Positions 8,065 to 17,699 of a stretch of DNA of 64,000 nt are shown piece after piece; position 1 is the stretch's first letter; the number at the start of each line of letters is the position of its first letter. Source of the stretch: Microbacterium schleiferi (GTDB taxonomy: Bacteria; Actinomycetota; Actinomycetes; Actinomycetales; Microbacteriaceae); contig NZ_CP064760.1 of assembly GCF_015565955.1 (NCBI RefSeq), positions 2,232,001 to 2,296,000 on the forward strand, given 5' to 3'. The position numbers and the translations under genes are program-made. Under the pieces are notes generated by a model. That model ran no database searches and had not been told where the DNA came from. It saw nothing but the letters and a program-made list of their open reading frames with translations.

Positions 8065-8151
8065 CGCCCCACCGCCACTCCACGCGCCGCTCCGCACCGC
8101 GCGGAGCCTCCGGCGGCGTGGGCCCGAGTGTGACTCTCGCCCACCAAAGCA

Positions 8152-8192
8152 ACACGGCACCCCGCCGCGCTGCGCGCGGCACGGTGCCGTGT
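8152..8192 (-). terminator. Hairpin downstream of tRNA-Leu, likely terminator
   Basis: ACACGGCAC and GTGCCGTGT form a perfect 9-bp stem with further G/C pairing inside. Read on the minus strand, the hairpin starts at the tRNA's last bases and is followed by TTGCTTTGG. This suits an intrinsic terminator, but it could instead belong to the 126-bp insert between the repeats. Confidence 0.5.
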
Positions 8193-8214
8193 ACCCCCGG
8201 TGGGACTCGAACCC
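8191..8214 (-). repeat. 24-bp repeat, copy within tRNA-Leu (att-like)
   Basis: Identical to 8041-8064 and covering the tRNA T-arm, acceptor strand and one base beyond the discriminator. Confidence 0.75.
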
Positions 8215-8264
8215 ACACTTGAGCGATTTTAAGTCGCCTGCCTCTGCCATTGGGCTACGGGGGC
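8192..8264 (-). tRNA. tRNA-Leu (anticodon UAA), short variable loop
   Basis: A full cloverleaf folds. The acceptor is GCCCCCG/CGGGGGT with a G1-U72 wobble. The D-stem is short, the anticodon stem is GGCGA/TCGCT around the loop CTTAAAA, the T-stem is GTGGG/CCCAC with loop TTCGAGT, and the discriminator is A. The anticodon TAA reads UUA, assigning leucine. The variable loop is only 5 nt (CAAGT), whereas bacterial tRNA-Leu normally has a long class II arm. A perfect 12-bp palindrome, GCCGATATCGGC, lies directly 5' of the gene (8265-8276). The 3' half is duplicated at 8041-8064. Confidence 0.88.
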
Positions 8265-8317
8265 GCCGATATCGGCGATCCCACGCTACCCCGCAAGGGC
8301 GCCGGCGATGGGCTGCG

Positions 8318-9700
8318 TCAGGACTTGGTGCCCGCGGGCGTCTTGACCGGTTCCGCCGATGCTGCCGGGGGCTTGGGGCGCGCCGCAAACTCCTCGAACA
8401 CGTAGCGCGGATGCTGCACAGTCGAGAGGTTCACGATGTCGCGACCGAGCCACAGGTTGTTCCACCAACCCCAGATGACGCGCCACTTGCGCTCCCACGA
8501 CGGCATCGCCAGGCCGTGGTAGCCGCGGTGCGCGAGCCAGGCGATGAAGCCCTTGAGCGCGAGCTTGCCCGACTGGAAGACACCGTTGTAGAGACCGAGA
8601 CCCGCGACGGCACCAAGGTTCTTGTGCACGTACTCGACCGGAAGCTCGCCGCGCAGGACAGCGGTGATGTTCTTGGCCATGAGCTTGGCCTGACGGACGG
8701 CGTGCTGCGCGTTGGGAACGCAGTATCCGCCGACGCCGGCGCCGGTGAGGTCAGGTACAGCCGCGACGTCACCCGCCGCCCACGCGCCCTCAACGATCTC
8801 CTCATCCGTGCCCACGCGCAGATCGGCACGCGTACGGATGCGGCCCCGCTCCTCGACCGGCAGGTCGCTGCCGCGCACGACAGTGGGGTTGGCCATGACG
8901 CCGGCGGTCCAGACGATGAGATCGCTCGGGATGACCTCACCCGTGGAGATCTCGACGTTGCCGCCGACCGCTCCCGTGACCTGGGTGTCGAGGTGGACGG
9001 CTGCGCCGCGCTCACCGAGCGACTTCATCACCCACTTGCTGGTCTCCAGCGACACCTCGGGCATGATTCGGCCCATCGCCTCAACGAGGTGGAAGTGGGT
9101 CTCCTCGAAGCTCAGCTCGGGGTACTTCTTCAGCAGGGCGGATGCGATGGAGCGCAGCTCCGCGAAAACTTCGATGCCTGCGAACCCGCCGCCCACGACG
9201 ACGACGGTGAGCAGGCGCTCCCGCTCCGGTCCGGGGGGAAGGGTCGCAGCCTTGTCGAAGTTCGAGAAGAGCTTGTCGCGGATCGCGACGGCTTCCTCGA
9301 TCGTCTTCAGGCCGATCGCGTTGTCCGCGATCCCGGGGATCGGGAAGGTCCGGGAGACGGCGCCGGCGGTGACGACGATCTGGTCGTACTCCTCCTGCCA
9401 CGGCTCGCCGATCGACGGCGTGATCGTCGCGACCTTGTTGGCGTGGTCGATGCCGGTGATCTTCGCGGTGACCACACGCGTGCGCTTGAGGTGGCGACGC
9501 AGCGACACCACCGAATGGCGCGCTTCGATGGAACCGGCAGCCACCTCGGGAAGGAACGGCTGGTAGGTCATGTACGGAAGCGGGTCGACGATCGTCACCT
9601 CTGCTTCGCCGCGGCGAAGATGCTTCTCGAGCTTCCAGGCCGTGTAGAAGCCGGCATACCCTCCGCCGACAATAAGGATCCTGGGCGTGGTGTTGCTCAC
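8318..9700 (-). CDS. ndh: Type II NADH dehydrogenase (NAD(P)/FAD-dependent oxidoreductase)
   Basis: This 460-residue flavoprotein would oxidise NADH and reduce quinone at the inner face of the membrane without pumping protons. The N-terminal FAD-binding Rossmann motif is ILIVGGGYAGFYTAWKLE. The second Rossmann fold for NADH is TVVVVGGGFAGIEVFAELR. The conserved FAD-contacting segment is EGAWAAGDVAAVPD, with the quinone-site stretch VPNAQHAVRQAKLMAKN after it. C-terminal aromatic residues (VIWGWWNNLWLG) suit membrane attachment. The subtilase gene lies 23 bp upstream on the same strand. Length and motifs are normal for actinobacterial NDH-2. Confidence 0.93.
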   Translation of the reverse strand: MSNTTPRILIVGGGYAGFYTAWKLEKHLRRGEAEVTIVDPLPYMTYQPFLPEVAAGSIEARHSVVSLRRHLKRTRVVTAKITGIDHANKVATITPSIGEPWQEEYDQIVVTAGAVSRTFPIPGIADNAIGLKTIEEAVAIRDKLFSNFDKAATLPPGPERERLLTVVVVGGGFAGIEVFAELRSIASALLKKYPELSFEETHFHLVEAMGRIMPEVSLETSKWVMKSLGERGAAVHLDTQVTGAVGGNVEISTGEVIPSDLIVWTAGVMANPTVVRGSDLPVEERGRIRTRADLRVGTDEEIVEGAWAAGDVAAVPDLTGAGVGGYCVPNAQHAVRQAKLMAKNITAVLRGELPVEYVHKNLGAVAGLGLYNGVFQSGKLALKGFIAWLAHRGYHGLAMPSWERKWRVIWGWWNNLWLGRDIVNLSTVQHPRYVFEEFAARPKPPAASAEPVKTPAGTKS

Positions 9701-9723
9701 GATGGGGAGAACTCCTGAGATGG

Positions 9724-11025
9724 TCAGCGGCGGGGCGCGCGGGACGCCAATCGGATGCGTCGGACAGCAGCGGTGACGCCGAGCGCCACCAGTATAGCCG
9801 CGACCGTCGCCGCCGTCAGCGGGACCGTCCCGTAAAGCAGGGAGTCCGTGCTCGGCAAGAGCGGCGAACCCGCAGCCTGCTGCTCAACCGGCGGCAGCGG
9901 TTCCACCGCGGCCGGCGGGACGGTCGGCTGCGGATCGGGGATGAGATTGGCTCGACGGTAGATGGTGATCCATTCCGCCAGATTGCCGAGGGGGTTTTCG
10001 TTGACGGCGGGCACGGATGCCGTCACCGCGGCCTCGGCATCCACCAGGCCGTACCCATAGAGCGGGTCGGGAAGGTCAGTAACCCCGGCCGGAGGTGTCG
10101 CGGTGCGGATGATGTGGTTGATGACATCGTCGGCATCCATGTCGGGATAGGCGGACCGCACGAGCGCGGCAACGCCCGCAACGATAGGCGCCGCGCCACT
10201 GGTGCCGTCCCACTGGACGACGGTGCCGTCGGCGGAAACCCCCAGGAGGTTCTCGCTGGGCGCGGCGACAGCGATCGTGATGCCCTGGGTCGAGGCATCC
10301 AGGCTTGCGCGCCCTCGCGGATCCACTCCGCCGACCACGAGCACGCCGGGAATCGTCGCCGGTGCGCCGACAACACCCGTGCCGCTCGCCCGGTTTCCCG
10401 CGGCCGCGACCACAACCACATCGTGGTCGAAGGCGTACATGAATGCGTCGTCCCAGCTGCGATCCCAGTCCGGGGTGTTCGTCGTGAACGAGAGGTTGAT
10501 GATGTCGGCACCGTTGTCGACTGCCCAATAGATCGCCTGAGCGATCTGCTCGGTGAAAGGCACGGATGCCGATACCCCGAACCCCACGGAGATCGACAGG
10601 AGCTCGGCATCCGGCGCCACACCGAGCATGCCGGTATCGGGACTCGTCCCCCGCGAGGCGGCAAGGGATGCCACCCAGCTCCCGTGATCGGGGTCGCGCG
10701 CACCGACGGGCGTACGCCCGTCCGGCGAGCCGAGACCGGAGACATCCGTGCCGCCGACGACTCCCGAGAACTCGGCGGGTCCTTTGCCGATCCCGGTGTC
10801 GATGATGGCGATCTTTACGCCGGCACCCGTGGAGGTTTGCCACGCGTCCCGGATGCCGTAATCGTCGAGCCAGTACTCCATCGCGCGCAGCGGATCGGAG
10901 ACCGAAGGCGACGGCGAAGGCGGGACGGTGAACCCCGGGAGGGCGAGCATCCCGGTGACCGCGACCGCGATCGCCGCCATACGAACGAGGGGGCGGCGGC
11001 GATGCGTTGCCACCGCGGCGCTCAC
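9724..11025 (-). CDS. Membrane-anchored subtilisin-like serine protease (S8, mycosin-like)
   Basis: This is a 433-residue exported peptidase. An N-terminal signal/anchor helix (MAAIAVAVTGMLALPGF) precedes the S8 domain, which carries the catalytic triad: Asp in IAIIDTGIG, His in DPDHGSWVASLAAS, and Ser in DGTSGAAPIVAGVAALV. A proline-rich linker and a C-terminal helix (TAATVAAILVALGVTAAV) with a basic tail anchor it to the membrane, as in mycosins. The GTG at 11025 overlaps the stop of the DUF501 gene (GTGA) and has GAGGAG just upstream, so I prefer it to a longer reading. No type VII secretion genes are in this window, so its substrate is unknown. Confidence 0.9.
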   Translation of the reverse strand: MSAAVATHRRRPLVRMAAIAVAVTGMLALPGFTVPPSPSPSVSDPLRAMEYWLDDYGIRDAWQTSTGAGVKIAIIDTGIGKGPAEFSGVVGGTDVSGLGSPDGRTPVGARDPDHGSWVASLAASRGTSPDTGMLGVAPDAELLSISVGFGVSASVPFTEQIAQAIYWAVDNGADIINLSFTTNTPDWDRSWDDAFMYAFDHDVVVVAAAGNRASGTGVVGAPATIPGVLVVGGVDPRGRASLDASTQGITIAVAAPSENLLGVSADGTVVQWDGTSGAAPIVAGVAALVRSAYPDMDADDVINHIIRTATPPAGVTDLPDPLYGYGLVDAEAAVTASVPAVNENPLGNLAEWITIYRRANLIPDPQPTVPPAAVEPLPPVEQQAAGSPLLPSTDSLLYGTVPLTAATVAAILVALGVTAAVRRIRLASRAPRR

Positions 11026-11573
11026 GCGAGCTCCTCGGAGACCGCGTCGACGGGACGAGACGCGGCGCCGGGGTCCGCGCATACGCATCGATCCGGCGAC
11101 CATTCCGAGAGCGCGAGCGCTCGGTCGCCGATGGGGTTCATCCCCGGTCCTGCCGCCAGGGAATGCGCCAGCACCGCGTGCAAGCACTTCACCCGTGTCG
11201 GCATCCCTCCCGCCGAGATTCCCGCGATCTCCTCGGGATCTCCATACTGTCCGCGATCAGCGAGGTAGCTCTCGTGGGCGTGACGGTAGGCGGCTGCGAG
11301 GTCCTCGTCAGCCTCGAGCTGATCGGCAAGCTCGTGCATGGTGTGGTCAGCCTCGAGCGCCGACATCGCCGCCGTGGCGCCCGGGTGAGTCAGGTAGTAA
11401 AAGGTCGGGAACGGCGTGCCGTCGGGAAGTCGCGGGGCTGTGGCGACGACGGTCGGATTTCCGCACGTGCACCGCGCGGCGATCCCGAGCACACCGCGGG
11501 CCGGACGACCCAGCTGCGTGCGCAGAACGGCGAGTTCGGCCTCGGTGACGGGAGCGTACGGAGGCCTGGACAC
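11022..11573 (-). CDS. DUF501 domain-containing protein
   Basis: This is a 183-residue protein of the actinobacterial DUF501 family. Landmarks include QLGRPARGVLGIAARC, CGNPTVVATAPRLPDGTPFP and TFYYLTHP, with conserved cysteines (ARCTCGNP, MPTRVKCLH, CVCADPG) that could bind metal. The function is unknown. The gene sits between an FtsB-like division gene and a subtilase, a conserved order in actinobacteria, and is translationally coupled to the subtilase (GTGA overlap). The GTG start at 11573 has GGAGGT almost touching it, so the exact start is slightly uncertain. Confidence 0.88.
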   Translation of the reverse strand: MSRPPYAPVTEAELAVLRTQLGRPARGVLGIAARCTCGNPTVVATAPRLPDGTPFPTFYYLTHPGATAAMSALEADHTMHELADQLEADEDLAAAYRHAHESYLADRGQYGDPEEIAGISAGGMPTRVKCLHAVLAHSLAAGPGMNPIGDRALALSEWSPDRCVCADPGAASRPVDAVSEELA

Positions 11574-11659
11574 ACCTCCAGGCTACCGACCCGGTGCTGA
11601 AGTCCGGCTGCGTGTCTGTCAGCGAGGCGGATCCGCGGGTTGTTTCCACCCAACGGTGA

Positions 11660-12193
11660 TCACGGCGTCGCCGGCGGCTCCGTCGGCTCGGGCGTGGGGT
11701 CGGGAACGCCGATGACCGGGAGGGCAGCGGTCTTCGCCAGACCCGCTGCCGTAATCGACCGGACCAGCTGCGACATCCAGTCGGTCGTGGTTTGCACGAC
11801 CTCGTCGCTCACCGGCGCCTGCTCGGCGGGTATCGCCGACTCGGGCAGGTCGTCGTCGACCAGGTAGACCACCTCGCCGGGGCGCACGTAGTAGAGCCGT
11901 TCACGAGCCTGCGTCGTGATGTAGGCCGGATCCTGCCAGCGGTCTTTCTCGGTCTCGAGCGCCGCGATCTCGTCTTCTGTGACCTGGACTGCCTGTTCGA
12001 GCGCGGCGATCCGCTGCCGCTGTTCGAGGTACGTGCCCACGGTGGGAACCAGCACGAAGGCGGCAAGAACCACGAGCCCCAGCATGATCACCATGAAGCC
12101 CGACAGCCGGATGCCACCGAGCCACCCGCGTACGTCGACGCGGCGCGCTGACCGAGACCGCGGGGAACGAGAACGGGGAGCCGGATTCGTCAT
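11660..12193 (-). CDS. FtsB/DivIC-like septum formation initiator protein
   Basis: This 177-residue bitopic membrane protein has a basic cytoplasmic N-terminus and one helix (LSGFMVIMLGLVVLAAFVLV). A periplasmic coiled coil follows (YLEQRQRIAALEQAVQ and ALETEKDRWQDP), then the FtsB-family signature AYITTQARERLYYVRPGE. The C-terminal tail is Pro/Thr-rich. Members join FtsL and FtsQ in the divisome and help activate septal wall synthesis. Placement just downstream of eno is the standard actinobacterial (and E. coli ftsB) neighbourhood. Confidence 0.92.
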   Translation of the reverse strand: MTNPAPRSRSPRSRSARRVDVRGWLGGIRLSGFMVIMLGLVVLAAFVLVPTVGTYLEQRQRIAALEQAVQVTEDEIAALETEKDRWQDPAYITTQARERLYYVRPGEVVYLVDDDLPESAIPAEQAPVSDEVVQTTTDWMSQLVRSITAAGLAKTAALPVIGVPDPTPEPTEPPATP

Positions 12194-12228
12194 CGCGGCT
12201 CCCCTCTCGTCAGGTCAGTTCGGGCGCA

Positions 12229-14285
<2,057 letters not shown>

Positions 14286-14348
14286 TCCTCCAGCAAATCG
14301 TGCCCGCGCCAGCCGGTCAATGGCAGTCGTTCGTGCGCCCTGCCCCGA

Positions 14349-15326
14349 TCAGGGCGTCGGGGCGGGGACCGTGGGTCTCGCGGGCGCCAGGGGAGGCTGA
14401 CGCCGGAACTGCCCCGTGACGGCGAGGATGACGGCGACCACGGCCAACACCACCCACGAGACGATACCGAGGGGCCCGACGATGCCCATGTCGGGAACAG
14501 CGCCGGCGGCGATCAGCAGGAAGACCAACCCGCCGACGGCGTTCAGCGAGCCGTGAGCCAAGACCGCCGGCCAGACCGATCCGCTGCGCAGCCGCAGCCA
14601 CCCGAACAGGATGCCCCAGGCGACGCATCCGCCGACCATGAGCGCGACCCCGACGAGGTCGGGCCGGTTGAAGTTGTAGCCCAGCAAGATGACCGGGCTG
14701 TGCCACAGTCCCCAGACGGCCCCCGTGATCAGGAGCGCCGGCCAGGTTCCGAGAGGCCGCAGTGAGGGCAGCAGCCAGCCGCGCCAGCCGAGTTCCTCCC
14801 CCGCCGCTGACACGCTGTTGGCGATTGCCCCGATCGGGATCGACACCAGTTGCGCGGCGAGCAGGATGCCGACGGGCGGCAGCGCCGTCCCCGCAGGCAC
14901 GGATGCGGCCAGCGCTGCCTGATATCCCGAGAGCCCGACGACGTCGAGCTGCACGAGGCCGAGTGCGCCGGAGATGGCGACGGTCACGGTCACCACGATG
15001 ATCGGTGCGACGAGCCCGATCAGCAGCATCAGGATGACGCGGCGGGCGGGCCGCAGCGGCCACATGCCCAGGAAGCGCAGCCGCTCTGTCGCCGGCGCGC
15101 GCCACACCAGCATCGTCACCACCATCGACAACGTCGGCGTGAACATCATGCCGATCAACATCACACCGATGAGCGGATGACGCAGTCCCTCCCCCGAGAT
15201 CCACGCCGGAAGCACAGTAAGCCACGCCAAGCCACAGGCAAGCAAAACGAAGGTGACGACGGGAGCCCATCTGACGCGTTCCGTAGGGCCTGCCGACGGG
15301 TGTCCGTCTTCCCGGATGATGTTCAC
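14349..15326 (-). CDS. CPBP family intramembrane metalloprotease
   Basis: This 325-residue integral membrane protein has about eight hydrophobic helices. The three CAAX/Abi signature motifs are present: EELGWRGWLLP (the catalytic EExxxR), FxxxH as WGLWHSPVILL, and AHGSLNAVGGL. Relatives cleave prenylated or other membrane substrates, and some give bacteriocin self-immunity. The gene starts with an ATGA overlap on the DUF1648 gene, the third cistron after a YtrA-type regulator. This suggests joint control, perhaps in the cell-envelope or antimicrobial-peptide response typical of YtrA operons. Confidence 0.9.
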   Translation of the reverse strand: MNIIREDGHPSAGPTERVRWAPVVTFVLLACGLAWLTVLPAWISGEGLRHPLIGVMLIGMMFTPTLSMVVTMLVWRAPATERLRFLGMWPLRPARRVILMLLIGLVAPIIVVTVTVAISGALGLVQLDVVGLSGYQAALAASVPAGTALPPVGILLAAQLVSIPIGAIANSVSAAGEELGWRGWLLPSLRPLGTWPALLITGAVWGLWHSPVILLGYNFNRPDLVGVALMVGGCVAWGILFGWLRLRSGSVWPAVLAHGSLNAVGGLVFLLIAAGAVPDMGIVGPLGIVSWVVLAVVAVILAVTGQFRRQPPLAPARPTVPAPTP

Positions 15327-16345
15327 TGTGCAACCTCCCCCGCGCGCACGCGCAGACCGTTCAGGACGTCTGATGCCGTTTGGGCATCGTCGACCATGAC
15401 GACGAACACGCGTCCGCCGTGCTGCGTCACTTCCAGCGCTTCGCCCCGCCGCAGCACGACTCCCCGGCGCCCATCGATCGCGATGCGAACCCCCCAGCCG
15501 CCGAAGTCGGCCATCGGACTCACGAAGACGGCGCGCGCCTCACTGACCGCAGCCAGGGGTATCCGGAACCGTGGGATGCCCAGGTAGCTGGTAACGCGAA
15601 GGCCCTCGTCATCGATTCGCACCCGAAACATCGTGGTCGCGGCGATCAGGCCGCCGAGAATCACCCCCACGACCAGCAGGATGATGGATACCTGCCCCGA
15701 GCCGACGAAGCCGACCGCGGCTGCGACGAACAACACGAGCACGAGTGCTACCAGCACGATCATCCCCGGCGCCGACATGGTGACGCTCCGAACCCACATG
15801 ATGCGCTCGTTCGGGCCGAGGGGTGCGAGCGTCGTCGCCGTACCGCGCGGAGGGGTTCCGCCACTGACGGTCAGAGCGGGCTGGGAGAACCAGGCGATGA
15901 GGCCGATCACCAGCCCCGCTCCCGCGGCACCCAGCACAGCGGGCAGGATATTCGGCGCATCGGTACCCGATTCCAGCCCGCGTTGCATCAGAAGCGACCA
16001 GGTCACCAGCGTCCCGATGCCGCCGACCGTCGCGGGTGTCATGGCGCCGAGGAATCGGAGCGTGGGCCCCCATTCCCCGTGTCGCGACCCGAGGAACGCG
16101 AACACCCCCAGCAACACGGTGAGAACTGCACCGAGCGTTGCCGTGAGAACCGGGACAACCCGGGCCGGGGCGAACCCGTCGGGCGTTCCCGCGCCGTCCC
16201 AGTGCATCGCGACGGGGTCGGGCAGCGACGGCAGCGCGATGAGCTGGATGCCGACGGCAACCGCCGTCATGACCAGGGGCGCAACGATCCCCCACACCAC
16301 GAAAGCGCGGCGAGCGCGCCGGAGTTCGGACGATGAATCGGTCAT
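15323..16345 (-). CDS. DUF1648 domain-containing membrane protein
   Basis: This 340-residue membrane protein has an N-terminal DUF1648 unit (LIALPSLPDPVAMHWDGAGT, with the conserved His-Trp). Paired hydrophobic helices follow, and then a soluble C-terminal part resembling a PH-like domain (VRIDDEGLRVTSYLGIPRFR). The family appears near GntR/YtrA regulators and has been linked to envelope stress and immunity functions, but its biochemistry is unknown. It overlaps both neighbours by 4 bp, so it is translationally coupled to the regulator upstream and the CPBP protease downstream. Confidence 0.85.
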   Translation of the reverse strand: MTDSSSELRRARRAFVVWGIVAPLVMTAVAVGIQLIALPSLPDPVAMHWDGAGTPDGFAPARVVPVLTATLGAVLTVLLGVFAFLGSRHGEWGPTLRFLGAMTPATVGGIGTLVTWSLLMQRGLESGTDAPNILPAVLGAAGAGLVIGLIAWFSQPALTVSGGTPPRGTATTLAPLGPNERIMWVRSVTMSAPGMIVLVALVLVLFVAAAVGFVGSGQVSIILLVVGVILGGLIAATTMFRVRIDDEGLRVTSYLGIPRFRIPLAAVSEARAVFVSPMADFGGWGVRIAIDGRRGVVLRRGEALEVTQHGGRVFVVMVDDAQTASDVLNGLRVRAGEVAQ

Positions 16346-16737
16346 GAGGTCTCCTCGGATGAGTCGGACAGGTCGTCGGCGCCGCCGTGCGTCTCGGCGT
16401 CAGCAAGCAGAGAGGCCAGCGCTCCCGGGGTGATCCCCCGACGCCGCGCACGAGCGGCCAGCGCACGCACATCGTCGTGGAGTTCGCGCAGCGCGCTCGC
16501 GGCATCCGTCACCACCGCTCCCCTCCCTCGGCGCAGATCCACCAGGCCTTCGTCGCGGAGCTGCTGGTAGGCGCGAAGGACGGTGTGCAGATTGAGGTCG
16601 AGCGATGCCGCCACCTCTCGAGCGGAGGGCAGGCGGTCACCGGCGCCGAGCCGCCCTGCCGCGATCGAGGAGCGCATCGATGCAGCGATCTGCTCCCACA
16701 GGGGAGTCTCGCGGGACGGATCGATGCGAATCAGCAC
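16342..16737 (-). CDS. GntR family transcriptional regulator, YtrA subfamily
   Basis: This 131-residue regulator has the GntR winged-helix at its N-terminus (LWEQIAASMRSSIAAGRLGA, then LPSAREVAASLDLNLHTVLRAYQQL) and a short helical tail of about 50 residues instead of a ligand-binding domain. That architecture defines the YtrA subfamily, usually auto-repressors of small membrane-protein operons induced by cell-wall stress. The next two genes fit that role. The GTG start lies only 6 nt from a good -10 box, so the mRNA is probably leaderless. Confidence 0.92.
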   Translation of the reverse strand: MLIRIDPSRETPLWEQIAASMRSSIAAGRLGAGDRLPSAREVAASLDLNLHTVLRAYQQLRDEGLVDLRRGRGAVVTDAASALRELHDDVRALAARARRRGITPGALASLLADAETHGGADDLSDSSEETS

Positions 16738-16743
16738 CCCATT

Positions 16744-16772
16744 ATTCTAGTTCACATAGAACAACTATGAAA
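16744..16772 (-). promoter_or_regulatory. Promoter and GntR/YtrA-type operator of the DUF1648-CPBP operon
   Basis: On the minus strand, TTTCAT (16767-16772) and TAGAAT (16744-16749) are spaced by 17 bp. The spacer holds GTTC-N5-GAAC (16750-16762) inside a wider TAGTT-N10-AACTA (16748-16767). A palindrome within the core promoter suits autorepression by the YtrA-like protein. Transcription would begin at or next to the GTG start. Confidence 0.65.
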
Positions 16773-16806
16773 GACGGGTGTCGTTTCTCGCGCGTGTCTT
16801 CTCCGT

Positions 16807-17640
16807 TCACACCGGCACCTCGACCCGCGGCTGGCGTGTTGCCGCGCTCATGCGGCCGTACCCGAGCGCTCCTGCAACGGCGGGAAGGAGCGCCTCGGCC
16901 GTGCGTCGGTAGCCGAGCGGACTGGGATGGAACCGGTCGAGACTGAACATCTCGTCGGGTTGTGAGATGAAGAACGGGCCCACGGCGTGGCGCAGCGACA
17001 CCGCGTACGCGCCAGCGTCGACCGCTGCCTGCTCCTGGGCATCCGCGAGTTGTCGCGACATCCGTGACCCGAGCGTCCGCAGCGGCTGCGGAACGGGGCG
17101 CAGCGCGCCGAGGTCGGGACAGCTGCCGACCACGACCTGCGCACCGCGCGCCCGCAACTGGTGAACCGCCTCGACGAGGTGTCGAACGGAGGTGGAGACC
17201 GGCACCCGATGAGTGATGTCGTTTCCACCCACCACGATCACCGCGACATCCGGTCGATAGTCGCCCGCCAATTCGGCCACCTGAGCGTGCAGCGCCGCAG
17301 ACTCTGACCCGACGACGGCAGCGGTGCGCAGCCGCACGGGACGCTTGGCCTTCTTGGCGAGCCCGATCGCGAGGCGCGCACCCAGCGTTTCTTTGCGCCG
17401 CTGGGCTCCCAACCCGGCGGCGATCGAATCGCCCAGCACGAGAAGGTCGATCGGGTCGCCCTCGAACTTCCGGCGCCAGATCCGATCGGCCTCGAGCGCA
17501 TCCTCGCCGAGCGGTTTGCCGATCACACGCCGCGCCTGCGCCGCCTGGCGATCGAGCACGAGACGCGCAGCGAGGGAGGCCGTGGCGATGGCGCCGAGCA
17601 TCGTGGCGACCACGAGGGCTCCGGTCGAGATCCGGCTCAT
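16807..17640 (-). CDS. SGNH/GDSL-type hydrolase, membrane-anchored or exported
   Basis: This 277-residue protein has an N-terminal hydrophobic helix (TGALVVATMLGAIATASLAA) without a lipobox. The SGNH blocks are complete: block I LLVLGDSIAAGLGAQ with the nucleophile Ser, block III VVGGNDITH with the oxyanion Asn, and block V DRFHPSPLGY with Asp/His. Such enzymes hydrolyse esters of lipids or acetylated wall polymers, and the substrate is unknown here. The gene follows hisS on the same strand with a 59-bp gap. Confidence 0.87.
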   Translation of the reverse strand: MSRISTGALVVATMLGAIATASLAARLVLDRQAAQARRVIGKPLGEDALEADRIWRRKFEGDPIDLLVLGDSIAAGLGAQRRKETLGARLAIGLAKKAKRPVRLRTAAVVGSESAALHAQVAELAGDYRPDVAVIVVGGNDITHRVPVSTSVRHLVEAVHQLRARGAQVVVGSCPDLGALRPVPQPLRTLGSRMSRQLADAQEQAAVDAGAYAVSLRHAVGPFFISQPDEMFSLDRFHPSPLGYRRTAEALLPAVAGALGYGRMSAATRQPRVEVPV

Positions 17641-17699
17641 GTCGCCATTTGACTGGCCCGAATTGAACCGCCGGTGAACGAACGAGCCCGCGTCGTGAA

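Noticed and set aside
8041..8120. Second tRNA gene next to tRNA-Leu
   Set aside because: Only the T-arm and acceptor 3' half are present; no anticodon or D-arm can be folded.
1..8300. Intact prophage or complete integrative element
   Set aside because: No structural, replication or conjugation genes; only a truncated integrase, IS elements and an att-like repeat.
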